A program made the position numbers and the translations under genes. Source: Anisakis pegreffii (lineage: Eukaryota; Nematoda; Chromadorea; Rhabditida; Anisakidae). Taken from it: DNA of 64,000 nt. The stretch spans positions 1 through 64,000 of the forward strand of contig JAPYMA010000554.1 of NCBI GenBank assembly GCA_035041965.1. The letters run 5' to 3'. Of the stretch, positions 1 through 12,557 are shown in pieces. Numbering within the stretch: the first letter of the stretch is position 1; every line of letters begins with the position of its first letter. Below the pieces are notes generated by a model. The model saw only the letters and a list, made by a program, of their open reading frames with translations. It had not been told where the DNA came from and searched no databases.

Positions 1-115
1 AGTGATTCGAACCATTACTAATTCCAACAGCTCACCTGCCTCCACCAACGAAGCTTGCCACAGCGCTGTCAACGCTTCCAACCTAAATCATGCTGAAAAT
101 GTAGAGAAAATTTGA
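1..115 (+). CDS. 3' end of a plus-strand gene entering from the left edge
   Basis: Frame 2 is open from the first base of the window to a TGA at 113-115 and gives 37 residues rich in Asn, Ser and Ala, ending in NHAENVEKI. The stretch is more GC-rich than what follows, and base composition drops immediately after the stop, which is how coding ends look elsewhere in this window. No domain is visible and the product is not recognised. The upstream exons lie outside the window. A chance open frame cannot be excluded at this length. Confidence 0.4.
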   Translation, partial: VIRTITNSNSSPASTNEACHSAVNASNLNHAENVEKI

Positions 116-540
116 CGAAACAATCCTCTATCATTCGATATCCAAATTTTTCGTTTAATACAGAATTTTCAGCAAAAGATAACCTAAAATTTGGACATTA
201 TTTAAATGAATCAATATTCAAGAGACAAAAACTGAAAAAACGTGAAGAAAACTGCATTTTAAGAAAACGGGAAAAATACAGTGCTATTACCAGTTTTTAG
301 CCGCCTGCCCTGATGTTCCTCCATCGTTAATAAAGTAATCTAGCACATCGTAGTATAACCAATCTTTCGGGAATTAACATGAAAATTCATTGATCAGAAT
401 CAATAGTATACACAAATGAATCAAGATGAAACCTCCATTTCATTTACTGCTTATGATTTTACTGTGAAACGACAGTAACGATACTAATGAGTAGAAATAA
501 TTATAAGGTCACGGCTGACAAAGTATTTTTTAGCCATTGT
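116..540. other. Intergenic spacer
   Basis: AT-rich sequence between the gene tail at the left edge and the 270-bp repeat array. A short open frame of 62 codons overlaps it but has no coding character. No RNA gene or repeat seen. Confidence 0.4.
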
Positions 541-1888
541 ACTGATGCACAATAAACTTCGCACACAAATAAGCTTCTGCAAGAACAATGAATCTAGGCA
601 ATTGATATAACTGACACCATTAGAATATATCACCCAAGAATAACTCCCTCCTGTTTATGGAATGTGTACATGGTAGGACGAAAAGTCTCATTCTTAAAAG
701 TGAACTTCTTACTACACCTTTTTATAGTTTCTTCTCTCGGATGTGATCGAATGCCGCAATTGTCTTAACTCACTATCCAAAAGAACTCTCCAAACTTATG
801 TCCTCCGCTTACTATGCAGTGGTGCATAATAAACTTCGCACACAAGTAAGCTTCTGCAAGAACAGTGAATCTTGTCAATTGATACAATTGACACCCGATC
901 ACATTCACACCACTAAAATGATATTTGTAGCAAGAAATCCACCCAAGAATAATTCCCTCCTTCTTAAAAGTGAACTTCTTACTACACCTTTTTATAGTTT
1001 CTTCTCTCGGATGTGATCGAATGTCGCAATTGTCTTAACTCACTATCCAAGAGAACTTTTCAAACTTGTGTCCTCCGCTTAATATGCACTGGTGCATAAT
1101 AAACTTCGCACACAAGTAAGCTTCTGCAAGAACAGTGAATCTTGTCAATTGATACAATTGACACCCGATCACATTCACACCACTAAAATGATATTTGTAG
1201 CAAGAAATCCACCCAAGAATAATTCCCTCCTTCTTAAAAGTGAACTTCTTACTACACCTTTTTATAGTTTCTTCTCTCGGATGTGATCGAATGTCGCAAT
1301 TGTCTTAACTCACTATCCAAGAGAACTTTTCAAACTTGTCTCCTCCGCTTAATATGCACTGGTGCACAATAAACTTCGCACACAAGTAAGCTTCTGCAAG
1401 AACAGTGAATCTTGTCAATTGATACAATTGACACCCGATCACATTCACACCACTAAAATGATATTTGTAGCAAGAAATCCACCCAAGAATAATTCCCTCC
1501 TTCTTAAAAGTGAACTTCTTACTACACCTTTTTATAGTTTCTTCTCTCGGATGTGATCGAATGTCGCAATTGTCTTAACTCACTATCCAAGAGAACTTTT
1601 CAAACTTGTGTCCTCCGCTTAATATGCACTGGTGCATAATAAACTTCGCACACAAGTAAGCTTCTGCAAGAACAGTGAATCTAGTCAACTGTTACAGTTG
1701 ACACCCGATCACATTCACACCACCAAAATGATATGTGTAGCAAGAAGTCCACCCAAGAATAATTCCCTCTTGCTTAGGAATGTGTACATTGTGAAAAAGG
1801 GACGGCAATAAAAGTAACTCAATTGCCTCAAGTCACTATCCAAGAGAACTTTCCAAACTTATGTCCTCCGCTTATTATGCATAGGAAA
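541..1888. repeat. Tandem array of a ~270-bp unit (five copies)
   Basis: Five head-to-tail copies with a period of 270 bp. The copies beginning near 822, 1092 and 1362 are nearly identical; the first (from about 541) and last (from about 1632) are diverged and carry indels. Each unit starts near TGGTGCATAATAAACTTCGC and ends just before TTAATATGCAC. The identical 64-codon open frames at 798, 1092 and 1362 are by-products of the repeat, not genes. The pattern of homogenised inner copies and diverged end copies is typical of unequal exchange in satellite DNA. Confidence 0.95.
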
Positions 1889-1950
1889 GCTCTATTCTTT
1901 CTCAACCGTGCCCATCTTGAAGTATAACTTCAGCAATAAAGTTGCTTCTC

Positions 1951-2438
1951 AATTTGAAAAACGTCAACAGAACAATAAATATCCAACAAAAACAGGCCTG
2001 CAATTAAGCTGGGATGACTTGACGCAGCTGGCTTGCTGCATGGCGCATCAATCCTCCAAGCCGCAGCCGATCTGTAAACGTTATTATGAAACGAAAGAAT
2101 ATTTGGTGGAGTTGTTGATTTTGGAAGAAAAGGGTCAAAGGTTTCATTTCGCAGAAAATTATGCTCAACTGAAATTTAATTATCATTCGATAACCTGTCC
2201 ACGATCTTTGATATGGTAAACACATCCACTATCACTATCGCGATTTTAATGGAGAATAAAGCAAGGAGCTGGATAAAATCACGGCAATTTGAAAAACGTC
2301 AACAGAACAATAAATATCCAACAAAAACAGGCCTGCAATTAAGCTGGGATGACTTGACGCAGACGGCTTGCTGCATGGCGCATCAATCCTCCAAGCCGCA
2401 GCCGATCTGTAAACGTTATTATGAAACGAAAGAATATG
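1951..2438. repeat. Direct duplication of a ~150-bp segment (1951-2103 and 2286-2438)
   Basis: A segment beginning AATTTGAAAAACGTCAACAG and ending near AACGAAAGAATAT occurs twice in direct orientation, about 335 bp apart, with only a two-base difference seen (CAGCTGG versus CAGACGG). It overlaps open frames of 103 and 78 codons that share the same peptide, but no domain is recognisable. The copy looks recent and is either a tandem duplication or part of a dispersed family. Confidence 0.9.
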
Positions 2439-4990
2439 AAAGAAATTAATCAAAACACCAAATACAAACAAGCATCTAAAGTTAAGATTACTTTGGTCAA
2501 AAAATTCAATCTCAGCAAATGACATCGACCCGGTAAGTCCGGGTCAAAGCAGCTTTCACCATACAAGAAAACACTTCCAGTTTAATAAAGCGCCAGTGGC
2601 ATCACCTCCTGAAAATCCCTCCCTTCCCTGTGGATAAATCTCAATGATATCTCCACTTCATGGAAAATATAATAATGACATCATTGCATGTACTACATGT
2701 AATTCGTACAACATGTAATACTCAAATGAAAGTTCACCCAGTTCGATGATCGCTGTGAGACTCATCTCGTCAAATTTTTTTGAACGACGTATGACTATCC
2801 CCACATTTATAAAGACTAATTCCTAAACGACAGAACGAAATTATTCATTTCAGTTAATATTCCATTTAACAACCATTATAGAAAAAGTCACAGAAGTTTA
2901 TATTAGTAGACAGACACGAGACTGTTTTTATGATTTAATCATCAGATGATATATATTATCGAATATCATCCGATTTGTGGTGTTTTCCAATGACTTACTA
3001 TGTTCGGTCATAATTCCATGTTATAATTTGTTCGCCTTTTCGTGATATTCATCAATATCTTCTCTGTTTTAAGTGATATCGCTGAAACTGCAACTTTCAT
3101 ATTACGTTTATTGTTATTCTATTCAACTTTAACAGTCTATATGCATTTCGTGAAATTTTATTTCATGAAAGGCATACAGAATGCAACAGCTTACATGCAG
3201 ACTCATGAAATTTCAGGACCAATCGTTTATATGGCCGAGTATGGATGAAGAGAATGCGTGTGGCGCAAAAAAACCACGAATTTCAGATGCTGTGATGGCA
3301 CTTCTGAAGTGAATATCGTTGAATGTACGTCTTTTCACTTGTATAATTTCAAATTTTATTCACTCTAAGCTACTTCACCTCTTTGTACTCCTATGATCTG
3401 TGTGAAAATTTATTCGTTTCATGTTGATTTTATAGTTGATTGTGATAATATTTGCTTTAAGGGAAAACCACTGTTTTCATTCGAATCTTTCTTTGTTCGT
3501 GTAATTCCTCTGAATTTTAATTTCTTTCATTCTTATCATCCATTGTCGACAATTTTATTCAATGAACTGACGAAAATCTGATTATTGCCCTTAATAATTA
3601 TTTATTATTGTTGTTATCATTTGAATATATTTTGAACTTCTGGATTTTTGGGCTATTTTTAGAAATATGTAGACTATCTATCGCTATGATATGTTGATAA
3701 TGTCTTATTATCTTTGTTATGTTGTTGTTTTAGTTATTTATTGTGCGTTATTCTTATTGCTATTATTCGTAGCTGTCGTATGATGTTATTTCTGTGAGGT
3801 TACAGCAGATATTATTGACGTTATGCTATTGTATTTGAAATTGTAACATCGCTGATCTCACTTAATCTTTTTTTGCTATTCTGATTGAGTTAGTTATGCT
3901 CTGACGAGGGTGATATGTGAAAGGTTTAGAGAAGGATTGTTAAATTTGAGTTGATGATTGAGAAGATTACGATGTATCTTTTATGTATGTATGTATGTAC
4001 TTATTTGATTCTTTCTCATACCATTTCGTATTGAAGAATATTTTCATTAATTATTCGTTTATTTGATCGGATGATATGTTTTCTATGTATGGTGTGATAA
4101 TAAACAAGTGAATAATGATTGTAAAATTTTGCTCATTGGTTAGTGGAAATGGTGAATTTTAAACAGATAATAAAAACATTCACGAAATGGTTATGGTATA
4201 GCTGCATATAAAAAGAACAAATTAATTCGTATATCTGAAATTGTGAGCATTACACAGTCATGAATAATCGACCAGTTCTATCAGATCTTATCAGCATCGT
4301 GTCGTTCCCTGATTGCCCTCACATACAGCATGCCTTCGTAAGTTATAAGTTTATATTAGTAGACAGACACGAGACCTGCGATACATATTATTTCATCAAC
4401 AAGTTCAATTCAAATTAGATGCAGTACTACAGGCACCGCATTCTGCTCTATATGTTCGTAAAACAATCTGCAATATCTATATGACACGACCATCATGGCC
4501 AAGCCTCTGCTACATCAACCATTTGTACACTGTGACTTTTCCTGATGTCAATCAAACAGAGCATCGCACTGTAAATCTCAAAAACATACCACCTTCTGGA
4601 TTCTAGATTAATATCTATGCTGATCAACGCACTCCATAGCATGACAGTATGAGAGTCACCATTTTGAAAAAAAAACGGTTTTATCAACCTTGCCCAGTAA
4701 CATGGTACTTTTCTACACCGCGAGACTCCTCACATCCTCTTCTTTGAGAAAAAATATATGTTTTTCCGTGCAATTTTGCTTACCTTCAGAGTCACAGCTG
4801 GTTTTCTGAAGGCATCTCAGCTCTGCGACACCGCTCATTTCAACAAATTTTATCTTTATTCATCAAATCATACATCAGCGTGGAAGTATGAGGGTCACCA
4901 TCATCAAACTAACGGTGCCCTCAAGTTTGCCAGGTAACATAGCAATTTCTTCACATCATTAGATTCCCCAGACTCCCTAGAATAATAAAA
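2439..4990. other. Non-coding AT-rich region with a 29-bp direct repeat pair
   Basis: No gene is supported here. A 29-bp sequence starting AAGTTTATATTAGTAGACAG occurs at 2894-2922 and again at 4347-4375 in the same orientation. From about 4700 the sequence is a diverged relative of the 237-bp unit found at 5141-5765. Confidence 0.5.
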
Positions 4991-5765
<775 letters not shown>

Positions 5766-5767
5766 CA

Positions 5768-7262
5768 GCTATAGCTCCTCAACTATGAAAAAGTGCTCAA
5801 CAAAATATATATTTTTCTGAATTCAGAGATTCTGCTCGATCGATTGATGTAAAGAAATTGTTATGTTACCGGTTAAAGCTGAAGGTACGGTAGGCCTGAA
5901 TCTGCCAACCCACATAGCAATACAAAAATTGCTATATCTGCTCGCAGAGTTGGAATTTCTCAGCAACCTTTTCATTTTTAGAAAAAAGAGATTCTGCTCA
6001 ATCGAACAATGTTTAAATATTAATATGTTTACGGGCAAACCTGAGAAGACGGTGGGCTTGAATATATCAAACTTATATTTCCAAATTATTGCATTGCATC
6101 TATTGATCCATAGTGATCAAATGAATATGAATGAGCACCTCAGCGCTAGTTGAGATAGCTTTAATAAAACAGCTTTAGCTCATAAACTATGCAAAATCGC
6201 TCGGCAAAATATATATTTTTCTGAATGCAGAGATTCCGTTCGATCGATTGGTGTAAAGAAATTGATATGTTACTGGTTAAAGCTGAGGGTACGGTAGGCC
6301 TGAATGTGCCAACCCACATAGCATTACAAAAATTGCTATATCTCCTCGCAGAGTTGGAATTTCTCAGCAACCTTTTCATTTTTAGAAAAAAGAGATTCTG
6401 CTCAATCGAACAATGTAGAAATATTAATATGTTTACGGGCAAACCTGAGAAGACGGTTGGCTTGAATATATCAAACTTATATTTCTAAATTATTGCATTG
6501 CATCTATTGATCTATAGTGATCAAATGAATATGAATGAGCACCTCAGCGCTAGTTGAGATAGCTTTAATAAAACAGCTCTAGCTCCTCAACTATGCAAAA
6601 CCGCTCAACAAAATATATAATTTTCTGAATGCAGAGATTCTGCTCGATCGATTGGTGTAAAGAAATTGATATGTTACTGGTTAAAGCTGAGGGTACGGTA
6701 GGCCTGAATGTGCCAACCCACATAGCATTACAAAAATTGCTATATCTCCTCGCAGAGTTGGAATTTCTCAGCAACCTTTTCATTTTTAGAAAAAAGAGAT
6801 TCTGCTCAATCGAACAATGTAGAAATATTAATATGTTTACGGGCAAACCTGAGAAGACGGTTGGCTTGAATATATCAAACTTACATTTCTAAATTACTGC
6901 ATTGCATCTATTGATCTATAGTGATCAAATGCACATCAATGAGCACCTCAGCGCTAGTTGAGATAGCTTTAATAAAAGAGCTATAGCTCCTCAACTATGC
7001 AAAATCTCTCAACAAGACATATGTTTTTCTGAATGCAGAGGTTCTGCTGGTCGATTGGTGTAAAGAAATTGATATGTTACTGCTTAAGGCTGAGGGTACG
7101 GTAGGCTTGAATATGCCAGCCCATATAGCATTGCAAAAATTGCTATATCTCCTCGCCGAGTTGGAATTTCTCTGCAACCTTTTCATTTTTTGAAAGAAGA
7201 GATTCTACTCAGTCGAATGCATAAACATTAATATGTTTCTAGGCAAATGTGAGCAGACGGTA
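5768..7262. repeat. Tandem 404-bp units (about 3.7 copies) with internal dimer
   Basis: Unit starts at 5768, 6172, 6576 and 6980 give a constant spacing of 404 bp. Copies two and three are nearly identical; the fourth is degraded and truncated. Each unit contains two related halves: a GATTCTGCTCGATCGATTG-type motif followed by GGTACGGTAGGC, then GATTCTGCTCAATCGAACAA followed by AGACGGTTGGC. The unit itself is therefore an old dimer. Open frames of 87-96 codons on both strands repeat with the unit and are not taken as genes. Confidence 0.93.
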
Positions 7263-8010
7263 CGTATTATTGTGATATTTGTTGCTGTTATTGATTGTGA
7301 TATTTGTTAGGTTCCTTCTTCAAATATTGATATGATTTGATCAAAATTTCATTGAATTTATGAAGCAAGAGCATCACCATCTTCAAACTACCGGTGTCTT
7401 CAGGTTTGCTCATTCCCATGGTTATTTATTCGTATCATTAGATATACCAGATTCTTTGCATTCATTCTGAATCTAGAGGTTCTGTTGGATCGTTTGGTGA
7501 AAATAAATTCGTTACGAAAGTTATAGAGGTTTACTTATATCTATCACAAGGTTATAGTGTCCAATATTCAAGCCTACCGTACCCTCAAGTTTGCCCAGTA
7601 AATGTGAATTTTTTTTTCGATCAAGTGGACTCTCCATTCAGGAACATCTCAGACTCTCGTCAGCGCTTGCTTCAGAACACTATAACCGTGTTGATCATTT
7701 TGCTCATTACTGTAGCCATATTAACATCACCATTTTCAAACTCACTGTGTCATCAGGTTTGCCGATTTTCATTAAGGTGGCAGCTTCTTCGCGTCATTGG
7801 ATTCTTCAGATTCTTTGCTTTCAGAAAGCTTTGCATCTTCTAGGGCTAATCTGCTTATCGGAGGAGCAATAGCTGATTTTCTCAGGGGATCTCAGTTGCT
7901 CGGCAGCGCTCGCTTCGATGCACTGTGGCTCTGTTGATCAAATAGTTAATTACTGTAGCAGTATTAAGATCAATATCTTCAAGCTCACAGTGTCTTCAGG
8001 TTTGCTCTGT
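7263..8010. repeat. Diverged copies of the 237-bp repeat family
   Basis: Degenerate copies with the same motif order as the 237-bp unit: CATCTTCAAACT, then a run ending in TTCAGGTTTGCTC, then AGATTCTTTGC. At least two copies are distinguishable, around 7370 and 7730. The overlapping open frames at 7591-7872 and 7604-7843 are frame variants of this repeat. Confidence 0.6.
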
Positions 8011-9682
8011 AACAAGCCAATTTCGAAAATGTTTAAAAATATTTCATTTCAAAGCTCTCTCAATGATTCTTTTCACAATTTCTGGTTTTCATATTGCAAG
8101 GAGTCTTTCTTGCCGGATCTAAAATGTCCATAAAATCTTATTTTTAAACTTTCTGAAATGCAATTTGAAAATCAGAATGATTGAGAAAGTTTCCGAAAGA
8201 AAAAAGTGCTCTCACAATAGAAAAGTAGGGCAAAAACGAGAGTTATAGCACTAGATTCAGGCTGAAGGAACTAGGCTCGAGCAAAGCAACTATGCACATG
8301 TTGTAGAGCTTGAGAAAAAACGATAAAGATGATCTCATATCAGTTCATTCAATGACTTTGTTGTTGACAATCTTTCACGATTCTGCCAGATGTGATTTTA
8401 CTGACAACGAACCCTTAATTCGTGTTTTCAGTCGGTTATTTTCGTGCTTCCTTTCAGATAACACTTTAAGCAACAGCTCCACTTCAGCCACATGACTCTG
8501 CGTCTAAACTTCCCTCACTTTCGATTCTTGATTAATTGAGCAATCATATTAAATACAAAATTCCAATAAGAACATGCGTTCAGATATCATATGAATGCAA
8601 CAAGCGATTTTTGTAGTAAAAATCCTTATCATTCTGAGCAAGAATTATGTTCAATTCTGGTCAATCGAGTGAAACGCTATTAATCAGCAAAAAAATATGT
8701 AGACTTGTTCTTTCGCATCGTTCCGTTTCAATATTCACTGCCTTAAGTTTACTTTGAATTTCTAATATATCCTCTCTCAAGCTCTTCAGTTTATCTTATG
8801 CCTTATCTCGATCTGCTTCCAGTTTGCATCGTTGGAAAGCTTTAATTTTAACGTCAATGCTCGGTCATAATGAATCGAGTGAAACCAGTTATTCTATTTG
8901 AGGTCCGCTTCAATAAGATCAATAGAATGAAAATTGCGGGCACACCTATTTATAAACTATTGGAACTCTCTGATCCTATATCAAAAGAACCTCTGAAACA
9001 TGTTAGTACCGTTCGATCTGTTACGAAAGTTTAACATTCGCTTTTCAGGTGATGCTAATGGTGTTTCTTTAAGAAGTCCGTTGAACGTGAAACTCGTTTG
9101 ATGAACAGACAAAAATCGTCATGAATTTATTCCGCAACTGTTTCGATTGTTTTCTAATTGTTCAATGATGCGGAACAGCCATGTTACTGTTCCTTTGTGC
9201 TCCGTTTCATGTATATGCCCATTCGTTCACTGAATTTTTATGCAGACACTCATTTTACAACAATTTCACTTGATACATTTGAATGGTTTGAAAAAAATTA
9301 GTGATTGCAAAATTGATGAAACGCATAACACAATCACGGGTACATATTGAATTTACAGATATGGATACGAATTTATGCATATCGAATTGAGCAGTTTTTA
9401 AAAGTTGAATTTACAAATACGGATACGAATTACAGATATGAGCAATATTCAAAAGTATCATATCACATCCAGTCAATTTCAGTACAAAAGAAATAGAAAA
9501 ATATGATACTGATATTCAAACAACAAACCATCATACTCCATCAATGTAAAAATAATTACAATAATGATTTCATCGCAAATAATTTGAACAGGTAAGTAAT
9601 AACTTATAATGGATGAAGATCAGAGGGTGTGCAATGTTAAATAAATCTTTTTCTGCAGTAGCACCTCATTTTTAGTAATGCC
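8011..9682. other. Intergenic, nothing recognised
   Basis: AT-rich unique-looking sequence between the repeat block and the 3' end of the minus-strand gene at 9683. No frame with coding character and no RNA gene was found. Confidence 0.4.
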
Positions 9683-12557
9683 TCAGTTAAAGGCTGACTG
9701 AGGAGTTCGGTTTCTGATTCGCGGCGTTGATAGCGCCAACGGTTCACCAATATCATTGCCCGGTTGCCTTATGAAAAGTGCGTCGTCTGGTAAATTAGTG
9801 GCCTGAACAGTTGACGGTTTCAGTAGAATTTTATGTAGCTGAATTTTATGACAATGTGTAATTCTAAATATTCACTCAATAAAAGTTCGTCGTAAGCAAA
9901 TTACCTTTCAGAGAGTTATTATAATACTTGATTTGTGTTTTGGTAACCTTCTTCTAATCGTACGATTTGAAATAGAAAATTAATTGGTGAACTGAACGAA
10001 ATAACAATGCGATATGGAAAATGTTCCATAACGCTATCGAATGAGCAGCGGTTGGATCAATTTAAGAGCTCATTTCCACTTAAAAACACGAAACTTTTTG
10101 ATGCAACAATTTCATAGACATAACGCACCGGCTTAATATCAGATGAAGATATGTAAATTTCGACTATCCGTTCATTATCCTCATAATTTCTTAATTTCTC
10201 TGCAATCGCCTTAATCACTCCACACGTTAATGCCACTCGAACATGCTGAAACCAATTTCAGTAATTATTCTAAAAATCAGTGAAAAATACTTCGAAAAGA
10301 GAACGATCGACTGTTGCAGTTACATCTGTCATAACCATGTCACTTCAAGCCAATTAGCTCATGTTTCCCTTCGAACTGCCTCAATCGCACTTTCATGCTG
10401 ACGCTCATCTGCAGCACATTCTAGAATTGCTATACAAATTGTACTACTTTGATTAATTTTTACTTTTGGTAATGAATCCGACGACTTATCGCCAGATTCG
10501 TGCTCAGTATGTTCATTGACACTGGATGATTTAGAGCGCGAACAACACCGTTCCTGAAAATTACTTTTATAGCAGTCGATGAGTGACTGAGACAACTATT
10601 TGTTGTGGCAATCAAAAATTGGTGATTTCAATGAGATCAGATCACTCGATTAAAGATTTGACTCACATTGGTAGTTGCTTCGAAGAAAATTTTGAAGGCA
10701 TGAAAAAAGAATATGCTTAAGCTGAGACAGAGGCAATTTATTACATACCTTATACTGATTAGGACGATAACTTTTTCTTGATTTTCTTTTTTCACTTTTG
10801 TGAGAAGCATTCAAGCGTGCAGATTTGGAGTTATTTTGTGCGGTTCCAGAAGCGTTATCGACACATCCTCTTTCATTGCTTTTTTCCCGCATTTGGTTTT
10901 TCGTTGGCCTGAATACAACGACTTCTTTGACGAACGCAGTCAGACTCAACAAATAATGCCCCATTTCAAACCTTCTTCATTTGTAGCTCATTGGTCGCTA
11001 CGCTTCGCCTACGGTAGTTTAGAGCATTGTGAGAACAAGCTATGACTTGGAACGCCGTCCATGAGCACTGAATTCTAGAACCTTGTGTAGATTCAAGCGC
11101 AAACGTGATGAAAATCTATTTGTTAATACAAGCTGATTGGTCACTATCGCAAGCAATGATTAGTGGAATGCGAAGAAATTATGCCTGCTTCGAAAAAAAA
11201 TTTGAAAGCAAAAAAAATTTGAACACTTAATTCTAAAATTATAAACTCAAAGCCAATAATTGACAAAAATTTGAATGAACTCAGAAAAAGGCAGCAGTTT
11301 ATTAAATGAAAATTAACTTCGGTTTCGGTTGCTTCGTGCGCGATTTTGTTGGATTCTTCGAGGAATACAACGAACTTCTTTTTTGCTGCTTCTTCCTTGA
11401 AACTTGATCATCCAAATTCGTGGTTTTCCACGGTATACGAATACTGCTGAATAATCAATCTCATCACATTCATAGAATGCACGCTTCTGCATCAATTTTT
11501 CAACGTACAGTTTTGAACTACATTGCAATATGGCAACATCAAATCGACATCACTAAGTTGCAAAGTGAAATTCAGAGGGGTAAATGAAAATTTTATGGTT
11601 GTCGCATTATTGCGATTCGTTAATTCAGGAGTGACATATGAGCAATCAATGATACTTTCGCTTGGTGGCCTTTACACGATTCGTCTTTGTTTGCGCAAGT
11701 GAACGTCTTTTGTTCCCGTTTTGGGCGTCGTTTTCAACGTCATTAGCTTGAGCTTCTTTCAGAGCGATTGCTGAAAACACATTCATCTGGAAATAAATAT
11801 CTTGCTGTGGTAAACGACGAAATTATTTATCATAAACTGAAAAGTGAAGTTTTATGCAATAATACATCAGAAATTAAGGTATCTGGATAATTTGCCTAAA
11901 GATGTTTTGGCTAAGGACAGTTTGCCTAAGGACACATTGACTAACGGACAGTTTGCCTAACGGAAAGTTTGCCTAACGGAGTTTGCCTAATGGCAATTTT
12001 GTCTAATGTCATTTTGTCTAATGGTCGGCAAAACGACATTAGGTAAAATTGCCGTTAGGCAAACTCCATCAGGCAAATTGTCCGTTAGGCAAACTGCCCG
12101 TTAAGCAAAGTGTGCGTTAGGTGTCCTTAGGTAAAGTGTCCTTAGGCAAATTACGATACCTTTTGCTGCACTTCTCGTTATAACCATTGTTGTCAGCCGG
12201 TCACTTTATTCACTCTGCACTCTGAAACGACATTCATCAGTGTTTCAACGTAGGTAACATAAATGAGTGAGAGGGGGTGATTTCAAAACAATAGCATAGT
12301 CTTCTTGCAACCAGTGATGCCTAATTATAAGCTTCGATCCAACAAGTTCTTTCTGTTCACGCAAAAATGAATATCACAGCAACATTTAATAGTCAAAGCT
12401 GACACAGGCACGATAGTTTTTGAGGAGCCAGAGTGGAATATAGCAAATTTTGAAGCTGGGACGTGAGTTGGAGCTGAAGTAGTAGCTTCGATTGAAACTC
12501 ACCGCTCACTTCAAAGGCAACCGTTTGCCGTCTCACACGTCGGTATGAATGGTGATG
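9683..12557 (-). CDS. Unrecognised Lys/Ser-rich protein, 5' end not found
   Basis: Seven exons join with consistent phase on the minus strand: 12503-12557, 11656-11770, 11318-11446, 10749-10908, 10377-10553, 10129-10245 and 9683-9838. They sum to 909 nt and give 302 residues ending in RTPQSAFN and a stop. The N-terminal two thirds are low-complexity and very basic (RRVRRQTVAFEV, then runs of KKQQKRSS and KSEKRKSRKSYRP). A compact, more hydrophobic segment of about 80 residues follows (VRVALTCGVIKAIAEKL). The composition suggests a nuclear or chromatin-associated protein, but no domain was recognised and no function is claimed. If the fifth exon is not spliced at 10377, the frame ends at a TGA at 10359-10361, giving a shorter form. 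No start codon is seen in the first traced exon, so upstream exons are missing. A foldback element sits in the intron at 11878-12160. Confidence 0.6.
11878..12160. mobile_element. Palindromic foldback element with internal short repeats
   Basis: The left arm from GGTATC and the right arm ending GATACC are inverted copies of each other over about 135 bp each. Each arm is built from 12-14-bp repeats of the type TTTGCCTAACGGAC with drift. Flanking bases extend the palindrome to AAGGTATC and GATACCTT. The element is non-coding and sits inside an intron of the minus-strand gene. It resembles non-autonomous foldback or MITE elements; no transposase is nearby. Confidence 0.85.

Noticed and set aside
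5823..6892. Repeated 87-96 codon frames on both strands
   Set aside because: They recur exactly with the 404-bp satellite on both strands, so repetition explains them better than coding.
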